DNA from: Mycobacterium colombiense | Lineage (GTDB): Bacteria > Actinomycetota > Actinomycetes > Mycobacteriales > Mycobacteriaceae | Assembly: GCF_001665835.1 (NCBI RefSeq) | Contig: NZ_LZSX01000091.1 | Coordinates: forward strand, 1-64,000 | Direction: 5' to 3' | DNA length: 64,000 bases | Shown here: positions 16,073 through 24,384 of the stretch, piece by piece | Position numbering within the stretch: the stretch's first letter is position 1 | Layout: each line of letters opens with the position of its first letter | The notes under the pieces: model-generated | What the model saw: the letters and a program-made list of their open reading frames with translations, nothing else | Database searches by the model: none | Told to the model about the DNA's origin: nothing | Translations under genes and position numbers: made by a program

Positions 16073-17112
16073 CGCTGGGGTTCTTCGATCTCGGTGGGCA
16101 GCGGCAGCGTGTCGGGGCCGGTCCAGATGGCGTTGAACCGGGCCATCCCCACCTGGCCGACCACGTGGTCGACGAACGCCTTGCCGCGGGTGTACTGGCT
16201 GAGCTTGGCGTCGAGCCCCAGCAGCGCGCGCAACAACCGCTGCAGCGGGGGCTGCTTGCGGTGGCGGCGCTCGTCGAACCGGCGGCGGATGGTGGCCACC
16301 GACGGCACCGCCATCGGCCCGACGGCATCCATGACGTGGTCGGCGTGGCCCTCCAGCAGTGTGCCCAGCACCAGCAGCTGGTCCAGCGCCTGCCGCTGCG
16401 GTTCGGACTGCACCGCGCGCACCAGCCCGAGAATGCCCGACGGGTTGGTGTCGGATTCCGGCGTTCCGGTGCCGCGGTTGCGGGCATAGTCGGCGAGCCG
16501 GCCGATCACCTGCCCAATGTCCTCGCCGACGTCGCGGGTCAGCAGGCCCAGCGCCTGCGACATGTAGTTGGGTAGCCACGGGTTGGCGGTGAACTGCACG
16601 CGATGAGTCACCTCGTGCAGGCACACCCACAGCCGGAAATCGGACGGCTCGATCCGAAGCTGCCGCTCGACGGCGATGACGTTGGGATACACCAGCAGCA
16701 GGCAGCCGGTTCTGGCCCCGTCGTTGGCGGCGAACGGGTCGTATTGGCCCAGAATCCCCGAGGACACATAGGCCAGGACGGCGCCGGTCTGCGCGCCGGT
16801 GACGCGGCCGGTGAAAAACCCGCGCGGCTTCTCGGCGCCGTTCATCATCACCCGCATCGACTCGGTGGCCGCGGCGATCCAGTCCGGGCGGTCGACGATC
16901 CGCGCGGCAGGCACCGCGCCATCGGTGACCAGGCCGGTGACGTCACGCACCAGCGGTTCGGCTTTGGTGGACGCGGTGGCGAGCTCGTCGATCACCTGGC
17001 GACGGGTGTAGTCGCTGGACGGCGGACCCGGACGGGCTAGCCGCCGCCCGACCGTCGCCGCGAACTGCCAGTCGACGGCGGTACCCAGCGTCAGGTCCGG
17101 CGACGGCGTCAT
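16051..17112 (-). CDS. Putative zinc metallopeptidase, F420-associated family (Rv3626c-like)
   Basis: Protein of 353 residues with the zincin-like motif HEVTH near residue 170, an HExxH. A conserved EGHADHVMDAVG segment about 90 residues later may supply the third ligand. The family is annotated as coenzyme F420 biosynthesis-associated or putative hydrolase, based on phylogenetic co-occurrence only. No signal peptide is seen. ATG at 17112 overlaps the stop of the carboxypeptidase gene by four bases, and its 3' end overlaps tilS, so dacB-like, this gene, tilS and possibly hpt are one transcript. Confidence 0.85.
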   Translation of the reverse strand: MTPSPDLTLGTAVDWQFAATVGRRLARPGPPSSDYTRRQVIDELATASTKAEPLVRDVTGLVTDGAVPAARIVDRPDWIAAATESMRVMMNGAEKPRGFFTGRVTGAQTGAVLAYVSSGILGQYDPFAANDGARTGCLLLVYPNVIAVERQLRIEPSDFRLWVCLHEVTHRVQFTANPWLPNYMSQALGLLTRDVGEDIGQVIGRLADYARNRGTGTPESDTNPSGILGLVRAVQSEPQRQALDQLLVLGTLLEGHADHVMDAVGPMAVPSVATIRRRFDERRHRKQPPLQRLLRALLGLDAKLSQYTRGKAFVDHVVGQVGMARFNAIWTGPDTLPLPTEIEEPQRWIDRVL

Positions 17113-18494
17113 GAGCACCCGCAGGACCACAGCCGGGTGGCCAGGGCGTCCATCACGTTGCGGCCGTTCGGGCCGGCGTTGTTGGAGACGAAAGCGAAGG
17201 TGAGGACCCGGCCGCTGCGGTCGGTGAGCACCCCGGCCAGCGCGTTGATGCCGGTCAGCGAGCCCGTTTTGGCCCGCAACCAGCCCGCCGGGCCCTGGGC
17301 CGTGGAGGCGTCGGTGAAGCGATCGGCCAACGTCCCGCTGCCGGCGGCGATCGGGAGCAGGTCCAGCAGCGCCCGCAGCGGCGGCTGGTCGGGCCCCGCC
17401 GCGGCCTGCAGGACGCCGTCGAGCGTCTTGGCCGTCAGCCGGTCGTCGACGGAGAGCCCACTGGAATCCAGCAGCGCCACACCCGCGGTGTCGACGTGCG
17501 CGGTGGTCAGCCGGTTGGTCACCGCGTCGGCGGCGCCGGCGAAGCTGCGCGGCCGGTTGATGGCGGCCGCCACCTCACGGGCGATGCTTTCGGCCAGCAC
17601 GTTGTCGGAGTGGTCCATCATCTCGGACAGCCGCTGGACCAGCGGCGCCGACTGCACGACCGCCAGCTGCCGGGCACCCGAGGGCGCGGTCGCGATCGTC
17701 ACCGCGTTGGGGTCCAGGCCCAGCGCCTTGGCCAGTTCCCGCCCGGCGTCCAGCGCCGGGGTGCGGGACCGCCGAGAGTTGACCGTGGTGGGCTGGATGC
17801 GGCCGGCGTCGATCATCACCGGCTCGATCGGCGCGATGTCGCCGTTGTCGACGTCGGCCAGGTCCCAGCCCTGCGCCATCGTCGGCCCGCTGAACGCGGA
17901 GATGTCGACCTGCACCGCGGTCGGCGTCACGCCGCTGCGGCGGATCTGTTCGACGAGGTCGCTGATCCGCGCCGAGCCCCGGTACCAGGTGTCCACGCCG
18001 GGCGGTACCGCCGACAGCACCGGATCGCCCGCGCCCACCAGCACGACGGGCCCCTGGGCGTTTTGACTGCCGGCCACCACGCGGGTGCTGATCCGCGCCT
18101 GGCGGTCCAGCGTCAGCAAGGCCGCGGCCGCCGTGAGCACCTTGTTGGTCGACGCCGGCACCAGCGGCATGTCGTCGCCCACCTGCCACAGCTCTTTCCC
18201 GGTGATGGCGTCGGTGATCCGTCCGCCCAGCCGGCCCAGGTTGGGGTCGCCCGCCACCGGCGCCAGCATCGCGGCGACGCCGGGTCCGCTGGGTAGCTCG
18301 GCGGAGTCGCTCACCGGGACCATGCCGGGCTTCACCGCCGGGGCGTGCGGGGGCGGTATCGGGGCATGCGCGCTGTTGGCGCCGTGTCCGGTCGTGGTGA
18401 AGAACGTTGCCGCGACCACCACGGCGGCGACAAACGCCAGCACACCCAACCCGATGAACACTGGGGTGGATTTTTGCCAGCGAGTACGGGCCAT
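17109..18494 (-). CDS. D-alanyl-D-alanine carboxypeptidase, DacB/S13 type (Rv3627c-like)
   Basis: Peptidoglycan DD-carboxypeptidase or endopeptidase acting outside the membrane. The 461-residue protein has one N-terminal membrane anchor (about residues 12-33) and a Pro-rich linker. The penicillin-binding motifs are SxxK as STNK (115-118), SxN as SDN in DHSDNVLAE, and KTG as AKTGS near the C terminus. Length equals Rv3627c. ATG at 18494 is preceded by AGGAG; the longer ORF upstream has no such site. It is divergent from ppa with about 106 bases between. Confidence 0.94.
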   Translation of the reverse strand: MARTRWQKSTPVFIGLGVLAFVAAVVVAATFFTTTGHGANSAHAPIPPPHAPAVKPGMVPVSDSAELPSGPGVAAMLAPVAGDPNLGRLGGRITDAITGKELWQVGDDMPLVPASTNKVLTAAAALLTLDRQARISTRVVAGSQNAQGPVVLVGAGDPVLSAVPPGVDTWYRGSARISDLVEQIRRSGVTPTAVQVDISAFSGPTMAQGWDLADVDNGDIAPIEPVMIDAGRIQPTTVNSRRSRTPALDAGRELAKALGLDPNAVTIATAPSGARQLAVVQSAPLVQRLSEMMDHSDNVLAESIAREVAAAINRPRSFAGAADAVTNRLTTAHVDTAGVALLDSSGLSVDDRLTAKTLDGVLQAAAGPDQPPLRALLDLLPIAAGSGTLADRFTDASTAQGPAGWLRAKTGSLTGINALAGVLTDRSGRVLTFAFVSNNAGPNGRNVMDALATRLWSCGCS

Positions 18495-18600
18495 CACTCT
18501 CCTGACTGTCTGAACCCATTCTGCCGAATCGGCGGAGATGCGCTCGACTAGGGTGTAGCAGAGCAAAATTGGCCTGCCTAAAAGACAAGGAGCCGACGCG

Positions 18601-19089
18601 GTGGAATTCGACGTGACCATCGAGATCCAAAAGGGCCAGCGGAACAAGTACGAGGTCGACCACGAGACTGGACGGCTACGTCTGGACCGCTACCTGTACA
18701 CCGCGATGGCCTATCCGACCGACTACGGCTTCATCGAGGACACCCTCGGCGAGGACGGCGACCCGCTGGACGCGATGGTGCTGTTGCCGCAGTCGGTGTT
18801 CCCCGGCGTCATCGTGGAGGCCCGTCCCGTGGGCATGTTCCGGATGACCGACGAAAAGGGCGGCGACGACAAGGTGCTGTGCGTGCCGGCCGGCGACCAC
18901 CGCTGGGACCACATCCAGGACATCGGCGACGTTCCGGAGTTCGAGCTGGAAGTGATCAAGCACTTCTTCGTGCACTACAAGGACCTGGAACCGGGCAAGT
19001 TCGTCAAAGCCGCGGACTGGGTCGGCCGCGAAGAGGCCGAGGCGGAGATCCACCGCTCGATCGAGCGGTTCAAGACCGAAGGTCACTGA
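18601..19089 (+). CDS. ppa: Inorganic pyrophosphatase (family I)
   Basis: Hydrolyses pyrophosphate to drive biosynthetic reactions. The 162-residue length is identical to the M. tuberculosis enzyme. Active-site residues are visible: the family signature DGDPLDAMVL with the metal-binding Asp residues, and NKYEVD and YPTDYGFIEDT upstream. The mycobacterial His pair is also present (H21-like in VDHETGRL and the GDHRWDHI segment). GTG start at 18601 with AAGGAG eight bases upstream. Confidence 0.97.
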   Translation: MEFDVTIEIQKGQRNKYEVDHETGRLRLDRYLYTAMAYPTDYGFIEDTLGEDGDPLDAMVLLPQSVFPGVIVEARPVGMFRMTDEKGGDDKVLCVPAGDHRWDHIQDIGDVPEFELEVIKHFFVHYKDLEPGKFVKAADWVGREEAEAEIHRSIERFKTEGH

Positions 19090-19165
19090 ACCACACCGGC
19101 GCGTTGATGCTTTCGGCGTAATCGCGCCCGCGCCGCTGCCGGATTCTCGGTGGCATCCTGGCGAT

Positions 19166-19858
19166 GTGACCCCGGTGCTGCATTTCGCCGCGAATTTCTG
19201 GTGGCTGGTTTTCCCGCTGGGCGGTGTGATCGGCGGCGGGCTGCGGGCCATCGGCGCGGCCAACGAGCGCCGAGCCGAGCGCCGGATGGAGCGCTACCGG
19301 TTGAAGCAGCAGGCCAAGATCGCGGTGGCGGAGGCATCCGGGCGGGGGCGGACCCGCGAGGAAGCCGACCGCCGGGAACTCGCCAAGCTCGTTGCCGCGC
19401 ATGACCGTGTTGACGCCCGGTGGTTCGACTATGAGGTCGACATCGCGAAGCTGTTGGACTTCCCGCTGATGACCAACATGCGCGACCCGCTCACCATCGC
19501 GTTCCACAAGGCGAAGCGCCGCGCCGACCTGCTGCGGCCGGAACCGCCCGACGCCTTGGTGGGCGACCGGGATGCGCTGCTGGACTACCGCGATGCCGTC
19601 CACGAGTACCTCAGTGCGTTCGAGATCGCCGAGGCCGAGGCAATCCGGCGGCGGCGCAGCGACTTCTCGGCCGACGACCAGCAGCGGCTGGCGCGCGCCC
19701 AGAACCTGCTGCACCTGGCGAACGACGATGCGGCGACGCGCGAGGAGCGGCAGAACGCCTACACGCGGGCGACCAAGGAGCTCGACGGTTTGATCGCGCT
19801 TCCCGCCCCCGCCCGGGCCGCCATCGAACGGCGCATCGCCGGGCAGATCGAGGCCTAG
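19166..19858 (+). CDS. Hypothetical protein with N-terminal membrane segment and coiled coil
   Basis: Protein of 230 residues from GTG at 19166. A single hydrophobic N-terminal segment (about residues 5-28, LHFAANFWWLVFPLGGVIGGGL) is followed by a very charged helical region rich in Arg, Glu and Ala, then a helical domain (WFDYEVDIAKLLDFPLMTNMRDP). A further charged helix ends the protein. It looks like a membrane-anchored helical protein facing the cytoplasm. I do not recognise a family. It lies between ppa and the convergent DUF475 gene, four bases from the latter. Confidence 0.75.
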   Translation: MTPVLHFAANFWWLVFPLGGVIGGGLRAIGAANERRAERRMERYRLKQQAKIAVAEASGRGRTREEADRRELAKLVAAHDRVDARWFDYEVDIAKLLDFPLMTNMRDPLTIAFHKAKRRADLLRPEPPDALVGDRDALLDYRDAVHEYLSAFEIAEAEAIRRRRSDFSADDQQRLARAQNLLHLANDDAATREERQNAYTRATKELDGLIALPAPARAAIERRIAGQIEA

Positions 19859-19862
19859 ACCG

Positions 19863-20942
19863 TCATGCCTTGGCGCGGGCGTCGCGGCGATTGCGCAGGA
19901 TGCTCCAGCCCAGCGCCGCCGCGATGAAGACCACGCCAACCGAGGCGGTGACGGCCTCGGGGACCTCGAACTTCGGCTCGATGGAGGCGAGCATGATCAC
20001 GGCCAGCGCCCCGATCGCCCAGTGCGCGCCGTGTTCCAGGTACACGTACCGGCCCAAGGCCTCCTGGCGGACCAGATAGATGGTGATCGACCGAACGAAC
20101 ATCGAGCCGACCAGTCCCAGCCCCAGCGCGATGACGATCGGATCCGAGGTGATGGCGAATGCGCCGGTGACGCCGTCGAATGAGAAGGCGGCATCGAGGA
20201 CCTCGAGGTAGGCGAACAGGGTCAGACCGGCCCAGCGCGTCGCCGCGCCGGCCGTGCCGGTGTCGCTGTCGGTGTCGGCCGGCCGGAACGCCCGGCTCAA
20301 TCCGTTGACCACCAGATAGGTCACCATGCCCAGCAGCCCGGCGGTCAGCACCGTCGCCGCCTCGTCACCCGAGTGCGTCAATTGGGTGCCCACCAGCACC
20401 AGCGCCAGACCGGTGACCACCAGCGACACCTGCCCCAGCCGGCCGATGCGCGCGAAGGGGATCTCAATCCACTTGAGCCACTTGATGTCTCGGTCATAGA
20501 AGACGAAATCCAGGAACAGCATCAAGAGGAAGATCCCACCGAATGCGGCTATCTGGGGATGCGCGGCGATGACGAGCTTTTCGTAGCTGGGTGAACCGTC
20601 CGGAAACTCCAGCGCGCCGTGCGGCGGCGGATGCAGCGCCAGCTGCATCGCGCGCACCGGTTCGAGCCCCGCGGTCGCCCACACGATGAGCAGCGGGAAG
20701 AGCAGTCGCATGCCGAACACGGCGATGAGGATCCCGATCGTCAGGAACATCCGCTGCCAGAAGCGGCTCATCCGCTTCAGGATCGAGGCGTTGATGATGG
20801 CGTTGTCGAACGACAGCGACACCTCGAGGGCGGCCAGCACCAGCAGCAGATAGAGACCTTTGAAACCGCCATAGGAATATCCGAGGCACAGGGCCGCCGC
20901 GGTGACCACCAGCGAGATCCCGAAGGTGCGCAAAGCGGACAT
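19863..20942 (-). CDS. DUF475/TerC-like integral membrane protein (Rv3629c-like)
   Basis: Protein of 359 residues with about nine membrane helices. The two conserved acidic family segments are present: ALEVSLSFDNAIINASIL near residue 37 and YLEVLDAAFSFDGVTGAFAITSD in the second half. They resemble the metal-binding EXXX-FDN repeats of TerC-type transporters. A role in metal (for example Mn) export or in tellurite resistance is inference from family only. ATG at 20942 was chosen with GAAAGGA just upstream; the longer ORF adds a Cys-rich shadow. Length agrees with Rv3629c. Confidence 0.88.
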   Translation of the reverse strand: MSALRTFGISLVVTAAALCLGYSYGGFKGLYLLLVLAALEVSLSFDNAIINASILKRMSRFWQRMFLTIGILIAVFGMRLLFPLLIVWATAGLEPVRAMQLALHPPPHGALEFPDGSPSYEKLVIAAHPQIAAFGGIFLLMLFLDFVFYDRDIKWLKWIEIPFARIGRLGQVSLVVTGLALVLVGTQLTHSGDEAATVLTAGLLGMVTYLVVNGLSRAFRPADTDSDTGTAGAATRWAGLTLFAYLEVLDAAFSFDGVTGAFAITSDPIVIALGLGLVGSMFVRSITIYLVRQEALGRYVYLEHGAHWAIGALAVIMLASIEPKFEVPEAVTASVGVVFIAAALGWSILRNRRDARAKA

Positions 20943-21070
20943 GGATCCTTTCCGACAGCCGACCACATTAGTGAACCGGATCGCCGCGATGGGCGATCGC
21001 TGCGGGCCGCATAGAATTTTCAAATTGTGGCGAAACATCGGGGCAGTCGGCCGAAAGCGCCGCCGCCCCG

Positions 21071-22351
21071 ATGACCGAGATCAGCGCCTCGCAGGGGCCG
21101 GTGGCGCGCGGCAGCATGGCCCGGGTCGGTACCGCCACCGCCGTGACGGCGCTGTGCGGTTACGCAGTGATCTACCTGGCCGCTCGTGACCTGGCGCCGA
21201 GCGGCTTTTCGATATTCGGCGTGTTCTGGGGGGCTTTCGGACTGGTCACCGGCGCGGCCAACGGCCTGCTGCAGGAAACCACCCGGGAAGTCCGCTCTTG
21301 TTCCGTTCGTGGGCCCTACATCAGCGACCTGGCCGCCCTGCCGGCGCCCGGCGAACCCCGCACCCACCCGATGCGCGTCGCCATGCTGGTCGGGATCGCC
21401 GCGGCCGTCCTGATCGCCGGCAGCTCCCCGCTGTGGAGCGGGCGGGTGTTCGTCGAGTCGCGGCTGCTGTCGGTGGCGCTGCTGTCCGTCGGGCTGGCCG
21501 GGTTCTGCGTGCATGCCACCCTGCTGGGCATGCTGGCCGGCACCAACCAGTGGACCCGCTACGGCGCCCTGATGGTGACCGACGCCGTCATCCGGGTGCT
21601 GGTGGCCGCGGCCACCGTGGCGCTGGGCTGGCGATTGGTCGGCTTCCTGTGGGCGACGGTGGCGGGCGCGGTCGCCTGGCTGATCCTGCTGGTGGCCTCG
21701 CCGGCCACCAGGGCCACCGCCCGCCTGCTCACCCCGGGCGGCACCGCGACCTTCCTACGGGGCGCGGCGCATTCGATCACCGCGGCCGGCGCCAGCGCCA
21801 TCCTGGTGATGGGATTTCCGGTGCTGCTGAAGCTGACCAGCGCCGAGCTCGGCGCGCAGGGCGGGGTGATCATCCTGGCCGTCACGCTGACCCGCGCTCC
21901 GCTGCTGGTGCCGCTGACGGCCATGCAGGGCAACCTGATTGCCCATTTCGTCGACGAGCGCAGCGACCGGATCCGCGCGCTGCTCGCCCCGGCGGCGATC
22001 GTCGGGGCGATCGGCGCGGTCGGGGTGGCGGCCGCGGGCGTGCTGGGCCCGTGGCTGTTGCGGGTCGCGTTCGGGCCGCAGTACCACGCCAGCAGCGCGC
22101 TGCTGGCGTGGCTGACCGCGGCCGCGGTGGCGATCGCCATGCTGACGCTGACCGGGGCGGCGGCGGTGGCCGCCGCGCTGCACCGCGCCTACTCGCTGGG
22201 TTGGGTCAGCGCCACGGTCGCGTCGGGATTGCTGCTGTTGCTGCCGCTGTCCCTGCAGACGCGGACCGTGGTCGGGTTGCTGTGCGGGCCGGTGGTGGGG
22301 ATCGGCGTCCATCTGCTGGCGCTGTCGCGCGCCGCGCGCTCTACCGGCTGA
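21071..22351 (+). CDS. Polytopic membrane protein, polysaccharide-flippase-like (Rv3630-like)
   Basis: Protein of 426 residues with 11-12 predicted membrane helices, arranged like Wzx/MATE-type lipid-sugar flippases (for example LAARDLAPSGFSIFGVFWGAF in the first hairpin). No catalytic motif is visible. It sits directly before ppgS and its partner, all on the plus strand within about 100 bases. A role in moving a polyprenyl-linked sugar across the membrane is therefore attractive, but this is inference. ATG at 21071. Confidence 0.82.
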   Translation: MTEISASQGPVARGSMARVGTATAVTALCGYAVIYLAARDLAPSGFSIFGVFWGAFGLVTGAANGLLQETTREVRSCSVRGPYISDLAALPAPGEPRTHPMRVAMLVGIAAAVLIAGSSPLWSGRVFVESRLLSVALLSVGLAGFCVHATLLGMLAGTNQWTRYGALMVTDAVIRVLVAAATVALGWRLVGFLWATVAGAVAWLILLVASPATRATARLLTPGGTATFLRGAAHSITAAGASAILVMGFPVLLKLTSAELGAQGGVIILAVTLTRAPLLVPLTAMQGNLIAHFVDERSDRIRALLAPAAIVGAIGAVGVAAAGVLGPWLLRVAFGPQYHASSALLAWLTAAAVAIAMLTLTGAAAVAAALHRAYSLGWVSATVASGLLLLLPLSLQTRTVVGLLCGPVVGIGVHLLALSRAARSTG

Positions 22352-22386
22352 TATGACCTGCACCAGCGTGTACCTTGTGGGCTTAG

Positions 22387-23088
22387 ATGGGTACTGAAAC
22401 GCATTATTCGGTCGTCTGGGTCGTCATTCCCGCCTTCAACGAAGCAGCTGTCATCGGCGAGGTGGTCGCCGATGTGCGCTCGGTGTTCGACCATGTCGTC
22501 TGCGTGGACGACGGCAGCGCCGACGACACCGGTGAGATCGCGCTGAGGGCGGGAGCTCACCTGGTGCGGCATCCGATCAACCTCGGGCAGGGCGCCGCCA
22601 TCCAGACCGGCGTCGAGTACGCCCGCAGGCAGCCGGGGGCCCAGATCTTCGCCACCTTCGACGCCGACGGCCAGCACCGCGTCAAGGACCTGGCGACCAT
22701 GGTCGATCGGTTGCGGGCCGGCGATGTCGACGTCGTCATCGGCACCCGGTTCGGCACGCCACAAAGTGCCCGGCCGCCGTTCGTCAAGCGGATCGTGCTG
22801 CAGACCGCCGCGCGGTTGAGCAGGCGCGGCCGCCGACTTGGGCTGACCGACACCAACAATGGGCTGCGGGTGTTCAACAAGAAGGTCGCCGACGGCCTGG
22901 ACATCACCATGAGCGGCATGAGCCACGCCAACGAATTCATCATGCTGATCGACGAAAACCATTGGCGCGTCGCCGAAGAGCCGATCGAGGTGCTCTACAC
23001 CGCATACTCGAGGTCGAAGGGGCAACCCCTGCTCAACGGCGTCAACATCATTTTCGACGGGTTCCTGCGAGGACGGCTCCCGAGATGA
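22387..23088 (+). CDS. ppgS: GT2 glycosyltransferase, polyprenyl-phospho-N-acetylgalactosamine synthase
   Basis: Protein of 233 residues of the dolichyl-phosphate-mannose-synthase type. It begins VVWVVIPAFNEAAVIGEVV with a later VDDGSADDT. The DXD-like DADGQH lies near residue 97. It corresponds to M. tuberculosis Rv3631, reported to make decaprenyl-phospho-GalNAc, the donor for the galactosamine on arabinogalactan, and to work better with Rv3632. There is no membrane segment, consistent with needing the membrane partner encoded 13 bases downstream. Confidence 0.9.
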   Translation: MGTETHYSVVWVVIPAFNEAAVIGEVVADVRSVFDHVVCVDDGSADDTGEIALRAGAHLVRHPINLGQGAAIQTGVEYARRQPGAQIFATFDADGQHRVKDLATMVDRLRAGDVDVVIGTRFGTPQSARPPFVKRIVLQTAARLSRRGRRLGLTDTNNGLRVFNKKVADGLDITMSGMSHANEFIMLIDENHWRVAEEPIEVLYTAYSRSKGQPLLNGVNIIFDGFLRGRLPR

Positions 23089-23101
23089 AAAGGGCTGGAA
23101 G

Positions 23102-23443
23102 ATGAACTGGATTCAGGTGCTACTGATCGGATCGATCGTCGCGCTCTTGGTCTATCTGCTGCGCTCGCGCCGCAACGCGCGGTCCCGCGCCTGGGTCAAG
23201 GTGGGTTATGTGGTGTTCGTGCTGGCCGGCATCTACGCCGTGCTGCGGCCCGACGACACCACGGTGGTGGCGCACTGGTTCGGGGTGCGGCGCGGCACCG
23301 ACCTGATGCTCTACGCGCTGATCATGGCGTTCTGCTTCACTACGCTCAGCACCTACATGCGGTTCAAGGACTTGGAGCTGCGCTACGCGCGGCTGGCCCG
23401 GGCGGTGGCAATGGACTCCGCGCAGGCGCCCGAAGCGGGCTAA
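23102..23443 (+). CDS. Small membrane partner of PpgS (DUF2304, Rv3632-like)
   Basis: Protein of 113 residues with three membrane helices (about residues 2-19, 33-49 and 67-85) and a charged C terminus, fitting DUF2304. Its M. tuberculosis counterpart raises the activity of PpgS, probably by placing it at the membrane. The gene follows ppgS closely in the same direction. It converges on galE1 with a four-base overlap of stop codons. Confidence 0.88.
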   Translation: MNWIQVLLIGSIVALLVYLLRSRRNARSRAWVKVGYVVFVLAGIYAVLRPDDTTVVAHWFGVRRGTDLMLYALIMAFCFTTLSTYMRFKDLELRYARLARAVAMDSAQAPEAG

Positions 23444-24384
23444 CCGGCGTGAGCCTGCCGGAAGAATTCCACCGTGCGGGCCACCCCGTCGGATAGTTCG
23501 ACCTTCGGTTTCCAGCCCAAAACCTCTGCGGCCGAACCGATGTCGAGGCAGGACCGCTTGAGGTCGCCGAGCCGCGGCGGCGCGAACTCCGGGTCGTCGG
23601 GTCCCCCGACAGCGGCGGCCACCGCCGAATGCAATTGGCGGTCCGAGGTTTCGACGCCGGTGCCGATGTTGAAGCGCTGCCCGCCGCCGGCATCCCCGGA
23701 CGCCCTGACGAAGGCGTCCACAACGTCGTCGACGAAGACGTAGTCGCGGGTGTTGCTGCCGTCCCCGAAGACCTTGGTGGGCTTACCCGACAGCAGCGCC
23801 TGGGCGAAGATCGCCACCACGCCGGCCTCGCCGTGCGGATCCTGGCGGGGGCCATAGACATTCGCCGGGGCGATGTGCGAGCAGTCCAGGCCGTAGAGAT
23901 GCCGGAACGTGTTCAGGTAGATCTCGCCCGCCACCTTGCCCGCGGCGTACGGCGACGCGGGGTCGGTCGGCACGGTCTCGGGGGTGGGGTACCGCGGCGG
24001 GGTGCCGTAGATGGATCCGCCCGAGGAGGTGTGCACGATCTTGCGGACCTGCGCCCGGCGGGCCGCCTCGGCCAGGCGCACCGTGCCGATGACGTTGACC
24101 GAGGCGTCGAACTGGGGGTCGGCCACCGAGTGCCGCACGTCGATCTGGGCCGCCAGGTGGAACACCACCTCCGGGCGGTGCTCGCCGAGGATGGCCTGCA
24201 GGTCGGCGGTCACGATGTCGGCCTCGACGAAGACGTGTGCCGGATTGTCGGCCAGGTGCTCGAGGTTGGTCGCGCGGCCGGAGGCGAAGTTGTCCAGCCC
24301 CACCACCGCATGACCGTCGGCTAACAGACGGTCGACTAGCGTCGAGCCGATGAATCCGGCCGCCCCGGTAACCAGTGCACGCAC
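23440..24384 (-). CDS. galE1: UDP-glucose 4-epimerase
   Basis: Interconverts UDP-Glc and UDP-Gal, feeding galactan synthesis. The 314-residue SDR protein shows the NAD motif VTGAAGFIGS at the N terminus, the catalytic Ser in HTSSGGSIYG, the YxxxK as YAAGK, and the NVYGPRQDP substrate loop. Length equals Rv3634c. GTG at 24384 gives the MRALVTGAAG start; the ATG further upstream adds 13 unmatched residues. Its start overlaps the start of the divergent membrane-protein gene, which is unusual. The phytanoyl-dioxygenase gene Rv3633, which lies beside it in M. tuberculosis, is absent. Confidence 0.94.
   Translation of the reverse strand: MRALVTGAAGFIGSTLVDRLLADGHAVVGLDNFASGRATNLEHLADNPAHVFVEADIVTADLQAILGEHRPEVVFHLAAQIDVRHSVADPQFDASVNVIGTVRLAEAARRAQVRKIVHTSSGGSIYGTPPRYPTPETVPTDPASPYAAGKVAGEIYLNTFRHLYGLDCSHIAPANVYGPRQDPHGEAGVVAIFAQALLSGKPTKVFGDGSNTRDYVFVDDVVDAFVRASGDAGGGQRFNIGTGVETSDRQLHSAVAAAVGGPDDPEFAPPRLGDLKRSCLDIGSAAEVLGWKPKVELSDGVARTVEFFRQAHAG

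Noticed and set aside
14436..16487. Apparent 683-residue fusion ending in Hpt
   Set aside because: The upstream two thirds are frame shadow of tilS and the Rv3626c-like gene; only the part from 15047 is Hpt.
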